A stretch of DNA of 64,000 nucleotides from Clostridium caldaquaticum (GCF_023806125.1 NZ_JAMSKT010000007.1:1-64000); one strand, 5' to 3'. Shown: positions 1-7,591, counted from the first letter of the stretch. Translations and numbers: made by a program. The notes: a model not told the origin generated them from the letters alone.

Positions 1-1
1 G

Positions 2-58
2 CGAATAGCAAAAGAGCTTCATACCTCTGTAAAAAGTCTTATAGAGGATAGTGCTTAG
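2..58 (+). CDS. C-terminal end of an XRE-type regulator (partial)
   Basis: The first 58 bases encode an open C-terminus reading RIAKELHTSVKSLIEDSA before a TAG stop. This pattern (alternating Ala/Leu, then a short linker and S-x-x-x-L-I) is the typical end of helix 5 in Cro/CI-family helix-turn-helix regulators. The start lies left of the window. It sits directly before an antirepressor-like gene, which suits a phage regulatory region. Only 18 codons are visible, so the family call is tentative. Confidence 0.5.
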   Translation, partial: RIAKELHTSVKSLIEDSA

Positions 59-107
59 TTTATTTTATGCAGTTATTAGAATTTTAATAATAAACGGAGA
101 GATGGAA

Positions 108-923
108 ATGTCAAATATAGTTTTATTTGAAGGTCAAGAGGTAAGTATCATTACTGACAAAGGAGAAAAACTTATTAATTTAGCTCATACAGCTAAGTGT
201 TGCGGGTTAATAAATTTAGATAGGGGAGTAGAAAGGATAAGTTGGAAAAATAGAAATGGGGTTGTGGATAAGCTTAAAAAACTTTACGGGGCAGATGCAC
301 CGAAAAAATATCAAGAAGAAATTCAATATATCTTAGACGAAATAGAAAACACTGACGACAGAAACTCAATTTATATGTCAAGCTGGCTTAGTAAAAGATT
401 AGCACTAGAGTGCCATAGCGAAAGAGCTATGAGGTATAAAAACTTTTTAGTCAGTTTAGATGAAGAAAGAGAAAATACTTTAACTTTACCTAACATGGAA
501 CTTGCTAATATGGTTAGCCAGACAGTTCAAGGAATTTTACCAAGTCTTACTGAGAGTATTATTAAACAGTTTGCTCCAGTGATTATTGAAACTAAACAGC
601 AGGTTAACAAAATGCAGGAGATGATAGTTGACCAGTCTATAAATTATGACCAGGACAGAGAGGATTTAAAGAGTTTAATTGGTTTTAGAGCTGTAAACAC
701 TAAAAGGTTAACTGAATTTTTAAAAGAAAAACTTAGCGAAGTATATGGAATGAATGTAAGTGCAAACAGTCAAGTTTATCAAAGAACTAAAGCTTTAATA
801 TTTAAAGAATTTAAAGTTATTAAATGGGAAGATATACCTGCAAGTAAATACAATATGGTTTATGCATTTATTGATAATTTAGATTTTAAAACTGCTAAAG
901 GTGAAATTGCCTGTGCAAGATAA
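108..923 (+). CDS. Phage antirepressor-like protein
   Basis: 271 codons from the ATG at 108, chosen because GGAGA lies 7 bases upstream; an in-frame ATG at 102 and a longer frame from 51 have no suitable ribosome-binding site. The N-terminal third (VLFEGQEVSIITDKGEKLIN...) and the segment IYMSSWLSKRLALECHSERA recall BRO-N/antirepressor domains of phage Ant proteins. The middle is predicted helical, and the C-terminal 100 residues resemble the variable DNA-binding half of antirepressors. Such proteins relieve phage repression or regulate early genes. It follows the tail of an XRE gene and precedes another one. Family assignment is by pattern only. Confidence 0.6.
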   Translation: MSNIVLFEGQEVSIITDKGEKLINLAHTAKCCGLINLDRGVERISWKNRNGVVDKLKKLYGADAPKKYQEEIQYILDEIENTDDRNSIYMSSWLSKRLALECHSERAMRYKNFLVSLDEERENTLTLPNMELANMVSQTVQGILPSLTESIIKQFAPVIIETKQQVNKMQEMIVDQSINYDQDREDLKSLIGFRAVNTKRLTEFLKEKLSEVYGMNVSANSQVYQRTKALIFKEFKVIKWEDIPASKYNMVYAFIDNLDFKTAKGEIACAR

Positions 924-947
924 ATGCGGAGGTGTTTTAAATTAAAA

Positions 948-1148
948 ATGCCGCTTGATTTAACAAGACTTAGAAAAAAGAAAAAACTTAGTCAGCTTCA
1001 GCTTTCTAAAAGAGCAGGTATGTCAAGAAGCTATATAAGTGAATTAGAAAGCGGTAAGTATGACCCTAGTAAAACAATATGTAGGCTTTGCAAAGTTTTA
1101 GAATGTGAGCCTAACGAACTAATTATAGGTTGGAGGATAGAAAAATGA
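948..1148 (+). CDS. XRE-family helix-turn-helix regulator
   Basis: 66 residues. The ATG at 948 is preferred over the one at 924, because GGAGGTG lies at 928-934, inside the longer version. Nearly the whole protein is one Cro/CI-type domain: LTRLRKKKKLSQLQLSKRAG, then SRSYISELESGKYDPS and a final helix KTICRLCKVLECEPNELI. It lacks any dimerisation or peptidase domain, so it is a Cro-like DNA-binding protein. Its stop overlaps the next gene's start (ATGA), which suggests translational coupling. Confidence 0.85.
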   Translation: MPLDLTRLRKKKKLSQLQLSKRAGMSRSYISELESGKYDPSKTICRLCKVLECEPNELIIGWRIEK

Positions 1149-1345
1149 CAAAGGAAGAAATAGAAAAACTACCAGAACTTTTAACAGTAGATGAAGCTAG
1201 AAAAATTGTAAATATAGGAAAGACAGCTATGTATGAGCTTATAAGAACAAATAAAGATTTTCCTGCTGTTAATTTAGGAGCTAGAAGAACCAGAATAATT
1301 AAATCTGATTTTTTATCATGGATTAAAGCAAAATATCAAGCTTAA
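1145..1345 (+). CDS. Excisionase-like helix-turn-helix protein
   Basis: 66 residues from the ATG at 1145, which overlaps the previous stop as ATGA and has GGAGG at 1132-1136. The sequence LLTVDEARKIVNIGKTAMYELI followed by FPAVNLGARRTRIIKSDFLSWI is the winged-helix pattern of MerR/AlpA/excisionase-type small phage proteins (helix, turn, recognition helix, then a beta-wing and a W near the end). Such proteins serve as directionality factors or early regulators. Context cannot separate the two roles. Confidence 0.7.
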   Translation: MTKEEIEKLPELLTVDEARKIVNIGKTAMYELIRTNKDFPAVNLGARRTRIIKSDFLSWIKAKYQA

Positions 1346-1385
1346 AAAGTAGTTAACACATGAAAATAAAGGGGAGGTCATAAAG

Positions 1386-1454
1386 ATGGAAACTGTATAC
1401 ACATTTGATATAGATGAAAATGGTGAAGTTATTTTTATTAGCGAAGAAGAATAG
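1386..1454 (+). CDS. Very small acidic phage protein, 22 aa
   Basis: An ATG at 1386 with GGGGAGG upstream opens a 22-codon frame starting METVYTFDIDENGEVIFI and ending in three Glu and a TAG. The strong ribosome-binding site and tight spacing to the next two small frames suggest it is translated. It is acidic, with a predicted beta-hairpin look. No family is recognised. Confidence 0.45.
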   Translation: METVYTFDIDENGEVIFISEEE

Positions 1455-1463
1455 GAGGGGTTT

Positions 1464-1553
1464 ATGAAAGTTTTTAAAATTACTCAATGCAAAACAAGCT
1501 TAGAGTTGTTACTTATATGGCTTAAAAAAATTGATAGGAGGTTAGGGGTATGA
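1464..1553 (+). CDS. Very small phage protein, 29 aa
   Basis: The frame opens at an ATG at 1464 preceded by AGGAGGGG at 1454-1460, overlapping the stop of the previous frame. The product begins MKVFKITQCKTSLELLLIWL and is basic, with a short hydrophobic centre. Its TGA overlaps the next ATG (ATGA at 1550). No family is recognised. Confidence 0.4.
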   Translation: MKVFKITQCKTSLELLLIWLKKIDRRLGV

Positions 1554-1672
1554 GTGAAAGGCTAAATTATCTTTTGGAGAAACAGGAAGAAGTAGGATTG
1601 TCCTGCAAAGAAAAACAGGAGTTAAAACAGCTTTTAGAAATGGAACAGGATATTGATTGGAGGGATATGTAA
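1550..1672 (+). CDS. Small helical phage protein, 40 aa
   Basis: The ATG at 1550 overlaps the previous stop and follows AGGAGG at 1538-1543 within that gene. The 40 residues are charged and probably one or two helices (SERLNYLLEKQEEVGLSC, then KEKQELKQLLEMEQDIDW). Its own end encodes the ribosome-binding site of the Gam-like gene, whose ATG overlaps this TAA. No function is known. Confidence 0.5.
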   Translation: MSERLNYLLEKQEEVGLSCKEKQELKQLLEMEQDIDWRDM

Positions 1673-2208
1673 TGTTAAATGAATTAGTTTTAAATGAGTT
1701 TCAGGAAATTCAGAGAGAACATCAAAATTTTAAAGTTGACAATTTAGAAAGTGCTAATTGGGTATTTAGAAAGTTAAGAGCTATTGAAGAACAAAGAGCA
1801 GAATATAAAGCTTTGGCAGAAAAGGAAATAGAGAGAATTACTGCATGGCTACAAGCTGAAGAAGAAAAGTTAAATAATCAGGAAGCCTTTTTTAATGGTT
1901 TACTGACAGAATACGCAATAGAGCAGAGAAGATTGAATCCTAAATTTAAGTTAAGCACGCCATACGGAAAACTGTCATTTAGAAAGCAACAGCCTAAATG
2001 GAAATATGACGAGGAAACAGTTTTATTAAATCTTAAAAGACATGCAATGTTTGATTTTATAAGAGTTAAAGAAGAAATTAACAAGGCAGAACTTAAGAAA
2101 GTTGCTGATGTAATAAACGGTCATGTAGTACTTAAAGATACTGGAGAAATTATTGAAGGTATTACCGTAGAAGAACAGCCAGAAACAATAAAGATAGAGG
2201 TGATATAA
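1672..2208 (+). CDS. Gam-like host-nuclease inhibitor
   Basis: 178 residues. The ATG at 1672 has GGAGGG 7 bases upstream. Features typical of the Mu Gam family are a long N-terminal coiled coil (ANWVFRKLRAIEEQRAEYKA, then EKEIERITAWLQAEEEKL), a turn with FFNGLLTEYA, and the strand pair TPYGKLSFRKQQPKWKYDEE. Gam proteins bind DNA ends and protect linear phage DNA from host RecBCD/AddAB-type nucleases. The gene is two places before an ERF annealing protein, a standard pairing in clostridial phages. It belongs to the recombination part of the early operon. Confidence 0.85.
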   Translation: MLNELVLNEFQEIQREHQNFKVDNLESANWVFRKLRAIEEQRAEYKALAEKEIERITAWLQAEEEKLNNQEAFFNGLLTEYAIEQRRLNPKFKLSTPYGKLSFRKQQPKWKYDEETVLLNLKRHAMFDFIRVKEEINKAELKKVADVINGHVVLKDTGEIIEGITVEEQPETIKIEVI

Positions 2209-2400
2209 ATGCCTGATGTAAGAGTTAGATATATAACTATGAAGGAAGCAAAGCAGGAACTTGTAAAACAATTAGAAGCTGAAAAACGTTATTTGAAAGT
2301 TATAGATGAAGAAGTACAGAAAAGAACTTATGCAGAATGTATAAATAAAATAAACATTCTGGAAGAACAACTAAGGAGGCTTTACAATGAACAAATCTGA
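2209..2400 (+). CDS. Small coiled-coil phage protein
   Basis: 63 residues, starting directly after the Gam stop, with GAGGTGATATAA as ribosome-binding region. After MPDVRVRYITMKEAKQEL it is a continuous charged helix to the end. It overlaps the ERF gene by 14 bases. It sits between the two recombination genes and may act with them, but no family is recognised. Confidence 0.65.
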   Translation: MPDVRVRYITMKEAKQELVKQLEAEKRYLKVIDEEVQKRTYAECINKINILEEQLRRLYNEQI

Positions 2401-3001
2401 AAGCATTAAAGAACTTTGTACAGCTCTTAATAAATTTCAGATGGAGGTTAATAATCCTAAAAACACAGAAAAAAATAATTTTTTTCAATCAAAATATGCT
2501 CCTCTTGATGTAGTTATAAATACTGTAAAGCCTGCACTTACAAAACATGGTCTGGCTGTTTTTCAAAATGTATCAGGTAATGGCGAAAGTATAACAGTTA
2601 CTACTATGATTACTCATATAAGCGGTGAGTGGATAGAAAGCGAACCGTTAACACTTAACAACAGCGATAGTAAAGGCGTAAGCTTAGCACAGGCAGCAGG
2701 AATAAGTATAACTTACGCAAGAAGGTATCAGCTTAGTGCAATGCTTGGTATAAGCTCTGAAGATGATACAGACGGCAATAATCATTATCAGCAAGACAAA
2801 TCTAAGCAAGATATTCCTGTAGACCTGCAAGGTGATATTATTAGCGAAGCTCAAGCAAAGAGATTATACGCTATAGCAAAAAATAAAACAAAAGAAGCTA
2901 AGGAGATAATGCTTAAATATGGTTACACAGAAAGTAAACAAATTAAAAAGACTGATTACAACAAAATAGTTGAAGAGATAGAAAAGGTGGTAAATGCATG
3001 A
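2387..3001 (+). CDS. erf: ERF-family single-strand annealing protein
   Basis: 204 residues; ATG at 2387 preceded by AAGGAGG. The N-terminal 150 residues show the ERF pattern: ALNKFQMEVNNPKNTEKNNF, YAPLDVVINTVKPALTKHGL, a beta-rich middle (ITVTTMITHISGEWIESEPL), then the hallmark SLAQAAGISITYARRYQLSA with LGISSEDDTDGN. ERF proteins anneal complementary single strands during phage recombination and genome circularisation. The C-terminal 50 residues after a short Gln/Lys linker form a small helical domain often found on ERF proteins. The end overlaps the next small gene (ATGA). Works with the Gam-like protein and SSB. Confidence 0.92.
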   Translation: MNKSESIKELCTALNKFQMEVNNPKNTEKNNFFQSKYAPLDVVINTVKPALTKHGLAVFQNVSGNGESITVTTMITHISGEWIESEPLTLNNSDSKGVSLAQAAGISITYARRYQLSAMLGISSEDDTDGNNHYQQDKSKQDIPVDLQGDIISEAQAKRLYAIAKNKTKEAKEIMLKYGYTESKQIKKTDYNKIVEEIEKVVNA

Positions 3002-3174
3002 TTGTACCAGATTGGTTTGACGAACCTGAAACAAAGTCAATAAAAGAACAGGTTAAAGAAGCTTATGCGGAATATATTAAAAATTTTGACTATAAAGAGT
3101 TTGAAGAAGGTTATCCTATGAGTTTGAGGAATATTGGTTCTAATATGGTCTTAAAAACACATAGGAGCGTTTAA
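2998..3174 (+). CDS. Small phage protein, 58 aa
   Basis: The ATG at 2998 overlaps the ERF stop (ATGA) and follows AAGGTGG. The product begins MIVPDWFDEPETKSIKEQVK and is acidic in the first half and more basic at the end. The coding end (from 3167) doubles as the first arm of a predicted RNA stem. No family is recognised. Confidence 0.55.
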   Translation: MIVPDWFDEPETKSIKEQVKEAYAEYIKNFDYKEFEEGYPMSLRNIGSNMVLKTHRSV

Positions 3175-3292
3175 GAGCTATAAAAAAAGTAAATCAGACC
3201 TTTTATATTACCCGATAAAAAACAAGTCTTAAAAAGGCTCTAAACGCATTTTAAATAAATGAAAGTATAGGTATTGCAGTACCTGTACTTTC
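3167..3292 (+). other. Structured intergenic RNA candidate with two stem-loops
   Basis: Two inverted repeats lie between the 58-aa gene and the next one. The first pairs 3167-3178 (GCGTTTAAGAGC) with 3237-3247 (GCTCTAAACGC, one bulged base), and its loop contains a smaller stem (AGAC with GTCT). The second, 3261-3292, is a near-perfect 32-base palindrome with arms GAAAGTATAGGTATTG and CAGTACCTGTACTTTC. Its two mismatched pairs would be G-U in RNA, which favours an RNA hairpin over a protein site. No T-run follows, so neither is a simple terminator. Confidence 0.5.
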
Positions 3293-3320
3293 AGTATACA
3301 GAATTGAGGGATAAAAAACA

Positions 3321-3542
3321 ATGTTAAATAAAAAGAATTTTAAATTTTTATTTATATCAATTTTAATTATAACTTCCCTAATCGGTATTGTAACCAATTT
3401 TTATGCAGAATATTCAAAGCCTATAAAAATGATTTATTACTTAAAAGACGGAGAAAGCAGAAAAGAAGTTGCTGAAAGATTTGGTATAAAGTTAGAGGAT
3501 ATTGAAACAGATGGTAATTATTTGATTTTTGAGGTTAAATAA
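3321..3542 (+). CDS. Small single-pass membrane protein
   Basis: 73 residues. An N-terminal basic stretch (MLNKKNFK) is followed by one hydrophobic segment (FLFISILIITSLIGIVTNF, about residues 9-27) and then a 45-residue charged domain reading YYLKDGESRKEVAERFGIKL. That last part resembles LysM-like or helix-turn-helix spacing, but too little is conserved to name it. The topology suggests an anchored protein with the C-terminus outside. It sits between the structured RNA stretch and the SpoIIID-like gene. Function unknown. Confidence 0.55.
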   Translation: MLNKKNFKFLFISILIITSLIGIVTNFYAEYSKPIKMIYYLKDGESRKEVAERFGIKLEDIETDGNYLIFEVK

Positions 3543-3561
3543 AAAAACTCACTACGGTTTA
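3541..3561 (-). repeat. Inverted second copy of the oriT-like 21-mer
   Basis: Read on the minus strand, these 21 bases (TAAACCGTAGTGAG followed by seven T) are identical to 33247-33267 just upstream of the MobV relaxase gene. The core TAGTGAG-TT resembles the MobV nick consensus TAGTGTG-TT. The copy lies directly after the stop codon of the preceding gene, whose TAA it overlaps. Confidence 0.6.
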
Positions 3562-3588
3562 AAGATAAAAACAAAGGGGTAATGGGTA

Positions 3589-3843
3589 ATGAAAAAATAC
3601 ATGGAACAGAGGATATTGGAAGAAGCGGCTTATATTATAAAAACTAAAGATACTATCAGAGCTACTGCTAAAAAATTTAAAGTTAGTAAAACAACAGTAC
3701 ACAAGGATATGGCTGAAAGGCTTAAATATGTTAATCCATTGATGGAACAGGTTATAAAAAAAATTTTACATAAGAATCTAGAAGAAAAACACATAAGAGG
3801 CGGAGAAGCTACAAAGAGAAAATATTCATCTGATGTAAAGTGA
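3589..3843 (+). CDS. spoIIID: SpoIIID-like sporulation transcription regulator
   Basis: 84 residues, the same size class as SpoIIID. The conserved core is clear: an N-terminal helix with MEQRILEEAAYIIKTKDTIR, then the helix-turn-helix AKKFKVSKTTVHKDMAERL, a VNPLMEQVIKKIL linker helix, and the basic C-terminal motif KHIRGGEATKRKY that contacts DNA in SpoIIID. SpoIIID acts in the mother cell of sporulating Bacillus and Clostridium, activating and repressing many genes including sigK. Here it lies inside a prophage early region between a membrane protein and the replication genes, so it is probably an extra copy that the phage uses to sense or redirect sporulation. The ribosome-binding site is AAAGGGG. 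Confidence 0.9.
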   Translation: MKKYMEQRILEEAAYIIKTKDTIRATAKKFKVSKTTVHKDMAERLKYVNPLMEQVIKKILHKNLEEKHIRGGEATKRKYSSDVK

Positions 3844-3876
3844 TTAACTTTATAGGTGTTTGTTGGGGGTGATAAA

Positions 3877-4743
3877 TTGGCGCAACAGGGATGGATTAAG
3901 ATATATAGAAAAATCAATGAATCTTGGCTTTGGTCAGATAAAGAGCCTTTTGATAAAAGAAGTGCATGGATAGACCTGTTGTTATTAGCTAACCATGCTG
4001 AGAAGAAAGTGCTAATAGGTAATAAACTTATAGAAATAAAAAAAGGTCAATTTATTACCAGTGAAGTAAAATTAGCTGAACGTTGGCATTGGAGCAGGAA
4101 AGCTGTAAGAAACTTTTTAAAACTCCTTGAAGATGATGAAATGATTAAGAAAATAGTTGAACCAAATAAATATACCTCTATAGTAATTATGAATTTTTAT
4201 AAATATCAAGATAGCATAATTGAAGATACAAGTCTAGATATTGAAAATAAAGACTTAGAAAACAATCAAGGTACAACAAAAGAACAACAAAAGAACAACA
4301 AGAGAACAACTGTGGAACAACTGCGGAACACAAACAAGAATGATAAAGAATTATATAAGAATGATAAAGAAATAAATATATTATCTAAAGATAATATATG
4401 TAGCACTGAAGAGCTACAAAGAGTAATTGATAAATGGAACTCTTTAGGATTATCTTCCCTAAAATCAATTAATCCAGATACAAATAGGTATAAACAGTTT
4501 AGAAAAAGGGTTAAAGATTATGGAATTGATGAAGTTATAAATGCAATTGAGAATATTAATAATTCTAGTTTTTTAAAAGGTCAGAACAAAAGAGGCTGGG
4601 TTATTACATTTGATTGGTTCATAAAGCCTAATAATTTCATCAAAGTTTTAGAAAATAACTATGCTGATAAATCTAAGCAAGAGCCAGAAGAACTGAAAAA
4701 AACTAAAAAAACTAGAGAATTAATATTTGCAGAAGGAGGATAA
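3877..4743 (+). CDS. Phage replisome organiser / replication initiation protein
   Basis: 288 residues from the TTG at 3877, chosen because TGGGGGTGAT lies just upstream, inside the longer frame from 3856. The N-terminal half (GWIKIYRKINESWLWSDKEP, AWIDLLLLANHA, then LAERWHWSRKAVRNFLKLLE) is the winged-helix domain typical of phage replisome organisers related to DnaD/DnaB primosome proteins. A low-complexity Gln/Asn/Lys linker (residues ~125-165) leads to a C-terminal domain with WNSLGLSSLKSI and GWVITFDWFIKPNNFIKVLE, common in clostridial phage replication proteins. It should bind the phage origin and help load the helicase encoded next door (4-base gap). Confidence 0.8.
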   Translation: MAQQGWIKIYRKINESWLWSDKEPFDKRSAWIDLLLLANHAEKKVLIGNKLIEIKKGQFITSEVKLAERWHWSRKAVRNFLKLLEDDEMIKKIVEPNKYTSIVIMNFYKYQDSIIEDTSLDIENKDLENNQGTTKEQQKNNKRTTVEQLRNTNKNDKELYKNDKEINILSKDNICSTEELQRVIDKWNSLGLSSLKSINPDTNRYKQFRKRVKDYGIDEVINAIENINNSSFLKGQNKRGWVITFDWFIKPNNFIKVLENNYADKSKQEPEELKKTKKTRELIFAEGG

Positions 4744-4744
4744 A

Positions 4745-6502
4745 ATGAACGCTATAGATTTTGCCAGTAAACATTTATACCCTTATAAAGTCAGAGGAAG
4801 AGAAATAATAGCTGAAAAATGTCCTTATTGTGGAAACAGACATAAAAGCAAATACAAATTTTTCTTAAACATGGATAAAGAAACATTTAAGTGCTTTCAT
4901 GGGGATTGTCAAAAGTCTGGGCATTTATTTGAATTATGCAGGGATTTTGGGGAGGTATATAAAACGGATAATAATTTTGAGCTAAGGGCAGTTAAAAAGA
5001 GTTACAAAAAACCTAATATAAAAACAAATGAGCTATCTGATGCCGCTATAAAATATGCTTACCTTAGAAAAATATCCTTAACTACACTGAAAGCTTTTAA
5101 AATAACTCAAAAAGATAATAATTATGTTTTCCCTTATTATGATGAAAACAATGAGCTTGTGTTTGTTAAGTACAGACCAATAGGTAAAGTAAAAGAAGGA
5201 CAGAAAAAAGCATTTAGGGAAGCTGATACAAAACCTATACTTTTTAACATGAATAACATTGATATATTACAGCCTGTTGTGATTACAGAAGGGGAGTTTG
5301 ATTGTCTGGCTGTATATGAATCAGGTTATAAAAATGTTGTTAGTGTTCCAAGTGGTTCAAGTGATTTTACTTGGGTTGAAAACTGTTGGGAATGGCTTGA
5401 AAAGTTAAATAAAATAATTCTCTTTGGTGATAATGATGAAGCTGGCAGGGAAATGATAAACAAAGTCATTTTAAAACTAGGAGAATATCGGTGTTATATA
5501 GCAAATCATGAATACAAGGACGCTAATGAACTGCTTTTTAGAAAAGGTTCAGACGCTGTTTTAAAAGCTATAGAAGAAGCTAAGGAAGTACCAAAAGCGG
5601 GAATAATTGATGTGTCCGAAATAGATTTATTTAAACCTAAAACAAAAGGTATAAAGCTTGGATTTAGAACAATAGATAAACTTTTAAATGGAGCAAGACT
5701 GGGGGAAATAACAGTATGGACAGGAAAAAACGGAGAAGGTAAAAGTACAATATTAAGCGAGGTTATACTTGAAGCTATTGAACAGGATAATAAGGTGTTT
5801 GTATACAGCGGAGAACTTACACAAAGAGATTTTAAAGAGTGGTTATATTCTCAGGCGGCAGGGAAAGAAAATCTTAAATTCGTGAAAAATGAGTTTGAAA
5901 GTTATGATGTGGAGTTTCCTGAGGAAGTTATAAGGAAAATTGATAATTGGATAAGAGGAAAACTTTTTCTTTATGACAATACTATAAAATCACAAAATAT
6001 TGAAAATACATCAATTCTTGATATGTGTAAATATTCTGCAAAAAAGTATGATTGTAAAATATTTGTTATAGATAATCTTATGACTGCAGATTTTGAAGGT
6101 TATGCTGATGATTTTTATAGAGCTCAGGGGAAGTTTGTAGGTGAATTAGTTAGTTTTGTTAAATCATTCAATGTACATGTGCATTTAGTGGCTCACCCAA
6201 AGAAACAAAAGGGAGAGCTTGAAAAAGAAGATATAAGTGGTACTGCTGAAATATCTAACAGGGTTGATAATGTTATTGCAGTTGAAAGAAATAAAAGTGA
6301 TGATGACAGCTACGATTGCAAACTTAGGGTACTTAAAAACAGAAATAAAGGAAGTTTAGGAGAAGTAAAACTGATATTCAGTACAGAGGATAAAAGATTT
6401 TATGAATTAAATGAAGACGGTACTTGTAATCGCAAAATTTATAGTTGGAATAAACAAGATGGAATGATACAAGTATTTGAAAAATGTCCATGGGATGAAT
6501 AG
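4745..6502 (+). CDS. Phage primase-helicase (TOPRIM plus DnaB-like)
   Basis: 585 residues from the ATG at 4745, preceded by AGGAGG. The N-terminus holds a zinc-finger (C26-x2-C29 and C50-x4-C55, in CPYC and CFHGDC) for template recognition. The TOPRIM primase core shows ITEGEFDCLAVY (Glu at ~182) and LFGDNDEAGREM (Asp at ~229). The second half is a RecA-fold helicase like T7 gp4 and DnaB: Walker A GKNGEGKS at ~327-334 and Walker B KIFVIDNLM, with a SGTAEISNRVDNVI sensor region. It unwinds phage DNA and primes lagging strands. It follows the replisome organiser, as expected for a self-contained phage replication module. Confidence 0.93.
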   Translation: MNAIDFASKHLYPYKVRGREIIAEKCPYCGNRHKSKYKFFLNMDKETFKCFHGDCQKSGHLFELCRDFGEVYKTDNNFELRAVKKSYKKPNIKTNELSDAAIKYAYLRKISLTTLKAFKITQKDNNYVFPYYDENNELVFVKYRPIGKVKEGQKKAFREADTKPILFNMNNIDILQPVVITEGEFDCLAVYESGYKNVVSVPSGSSDFTWVENCWEWLEKLNKIILFGDNDEAGREMINKVILKLGEYRCYIANHEYKDANELLFRKGSDAVLKAIEEAKEVPKAGIIDVSEIDLFKPKTKGIKLGFRTIDKLLNGARLGEITVWTGKNGEGKSTILSEVILEAIEQDNKVFVYSGELTQRDFKEWLYSQAAGKENLKFVKNEFESYDVEFPEEVIRKIDNWIRGKLFLYDNTIKSQNIENTSILDMCKYSAKKYDCKIFVIDNLMTADFEGYADDFYRAQGKFVGELVSFVKSFNVHVHLVAHPKKQKGELEKEDISGTAEISNRVDNVIAVERNKSDDDSYDCKLRVLKNRNKGSLGEVKLIFSTEDKRFYELNEDGTCNRKIYSWNKQDGMIQVFEKCPWDE

Positions 6503-6513
6503 GAGTGATATAT

Positions 6514-6924
6514 TTGTTAACTGAGCATACAAGAACCAGACTTGTAGCATTAATGAAAAAATGTATTAAAGGGGTGATATATAGAAATGATTTGATAGAT
6601 TGGGGTATAAAAATACAAAGCTTTGATTTTGGAATACCGAAAGAGGTTACAGTAAAAGATTTTATTGATACAGCAAAGCTAGCAGGTATAAAAGTTGCAA
6701 TTTCTTTTGAAGAGTATAAAAGATTGAAAAATAAATATGAATCTATTTGTATTGTGCCTTATGAAGAATTATCTCATTCCTCAAAAGAAATTGAAAAAAG
6801 AAAACTGGAAGAATTATATGTTACTCAAGGATTAAGACAAGCACAAATTGCAGCTATTTTTAATATGAAACCTTACAAGATTAGTTATTTAATTAAAAAA
6901 TATAAACTTACACGGAGAATATAA
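6514..6924 (+). CDS. Phage protein with C-terminal helix-turn-helix
   Basis: 136 residues from TTG at 6514; the alternative GTG at 6505 lies inside the ribosome-binding site AGGAGTGATA. The N-terminal two thirds are not recognised. Residues ~98-136 (RKLEELYVTQGLRQAQIAAI, then FNMKPYKISYLIKKYKLTRR) form a homeodomain-like helix-turn-helix that would bind DNA. It follows the primase-helicase directly and may be an early regulator. Confidence 0.6.
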   Translation: MLTEHTRTRLVALMKKCIKGVIYRNDLIDWGIKIQSFDFGIPKEVTVKDFIDTAKLAGIKVAISFEEYKRLKNKYESICIVPYEELSHSSKEIEKRKLEELYVTQGLRQAQIAAIFNMKPYKISYLIKKYKLTRRI

Positions 6925-6945
6925 TATGCAGGGAGGTTAAATAAA

Positions 6946-7419
6946 ATGAGAGAGTTTAAGTTTAGAGCATGGCATAAAACTTTGAAAATTATGTTTGATG
7001 TTGACATGATTAATCTATGTCATAACGAAGTAGTATTAGTTGCAATAAATGAAGAACAACTAAAATTACTTAAAAAAATACACAAAAGAAAATTAATTGA
7101 ATATGATAACAACAAATTAATTACTTCTCTGGACACAATTGAACTGATGCAATTTACAGGAATGATAGATGAGAATGGACAAGATGTGTATGAAGGAGAT
7201 ATTGTTAAGTATTTTGAATATGATGAAGGGCTTGAAGAATTAGTCAACCTAGGAGTTGGAGAAGTATATTTTGATGATAATTATGAGTGTAATTTTACAA
7301 TTAAAGGAGAAGAACCGAATAGTTTAGGAAGATATATATTAAAAGTTGTAGGAAACATCTACGAAAATCCAGAATTGATAGGAGAAGGAAATGTACCATA
7401 CAGGGAAGATAACAACTAA
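6946..7419 (+). CDS. YopX-family phage protein
   Basis: 157 residues with ribosome-binding site GGGAGG. The signature of the YopX family is present: MREFKFRAWHKTLKIMFDV at the start, DTIELMQFTGMIDENGQDVY followed by EGDIVKYF in the middle, and VGNIYENPEL at the end. The motif TGxxDxNGxxIYEGDIV is the best family marker. YopX proteins are common in prophages of Firmicutes, fold largely as beta-barrels, and have no established role. The end overlaps the next gene by 29 bases. Confidence 0.88.
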   Translation: MREFKFRAWHKTLKIMFDVDMINLCHNEVVLVAINEEQLKLLKKIHKRKLIEYDNNKLITSLDTIELMQFTGMIDENGQDVYEGDIVKYFEYDEGLEELVNLGVGEVYFDDNYECNFTIKGEEPNSLGRYILKVVGNIYENPELIGEGNVPYREDNN

Positions 7420-7591
7420 TTTGAATGGTAAATGTGGCAGTTGTAAATATTATGAACCAAAAATAAAGAAAGATGCCAGAATGGGAATTATGGTTGAATA
7501 TTGCAACGGTAAATGCTTACTAGCAACGAAATGCAAGTATAGGCAAAGGACAGATAGTTGTAAGAAATATGAGGAGGTAGAGAATAAATGA
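7391..7591 (+). CDS. Small cysteine-rich, probably zinc-binding protein
   Basis: 66 residues with seven cysteines: CGSC near residue 15, then YCNGKCLL, TKCKYRQ and SCKKYE. Paired cysteines of this spacing usually hold one or two zinc ions. GGAGAAGGA lies before the ATG, within the end of the YopX gene. Such proteins occur often among small early genes of clostridial phages. No function can be assigned. Confidence 0.6.
   Translation: MYHTGKITTNLNGKCGSCKYYEPKIKKDARMGIMVEYCNGKCLLATKCKYRQRTDSCKKYEEVENK

Noticed and set aside
3169..3180. GTTTAAGAGCTA resembles the start of a Cas9 tracrRNA/crRNA repeat
   Set aside because: There are no cas genes, no repeat-spacer array and no anti-repeat in the window. 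The match is 12 bases and part of a local stem, so it is taken as chance.
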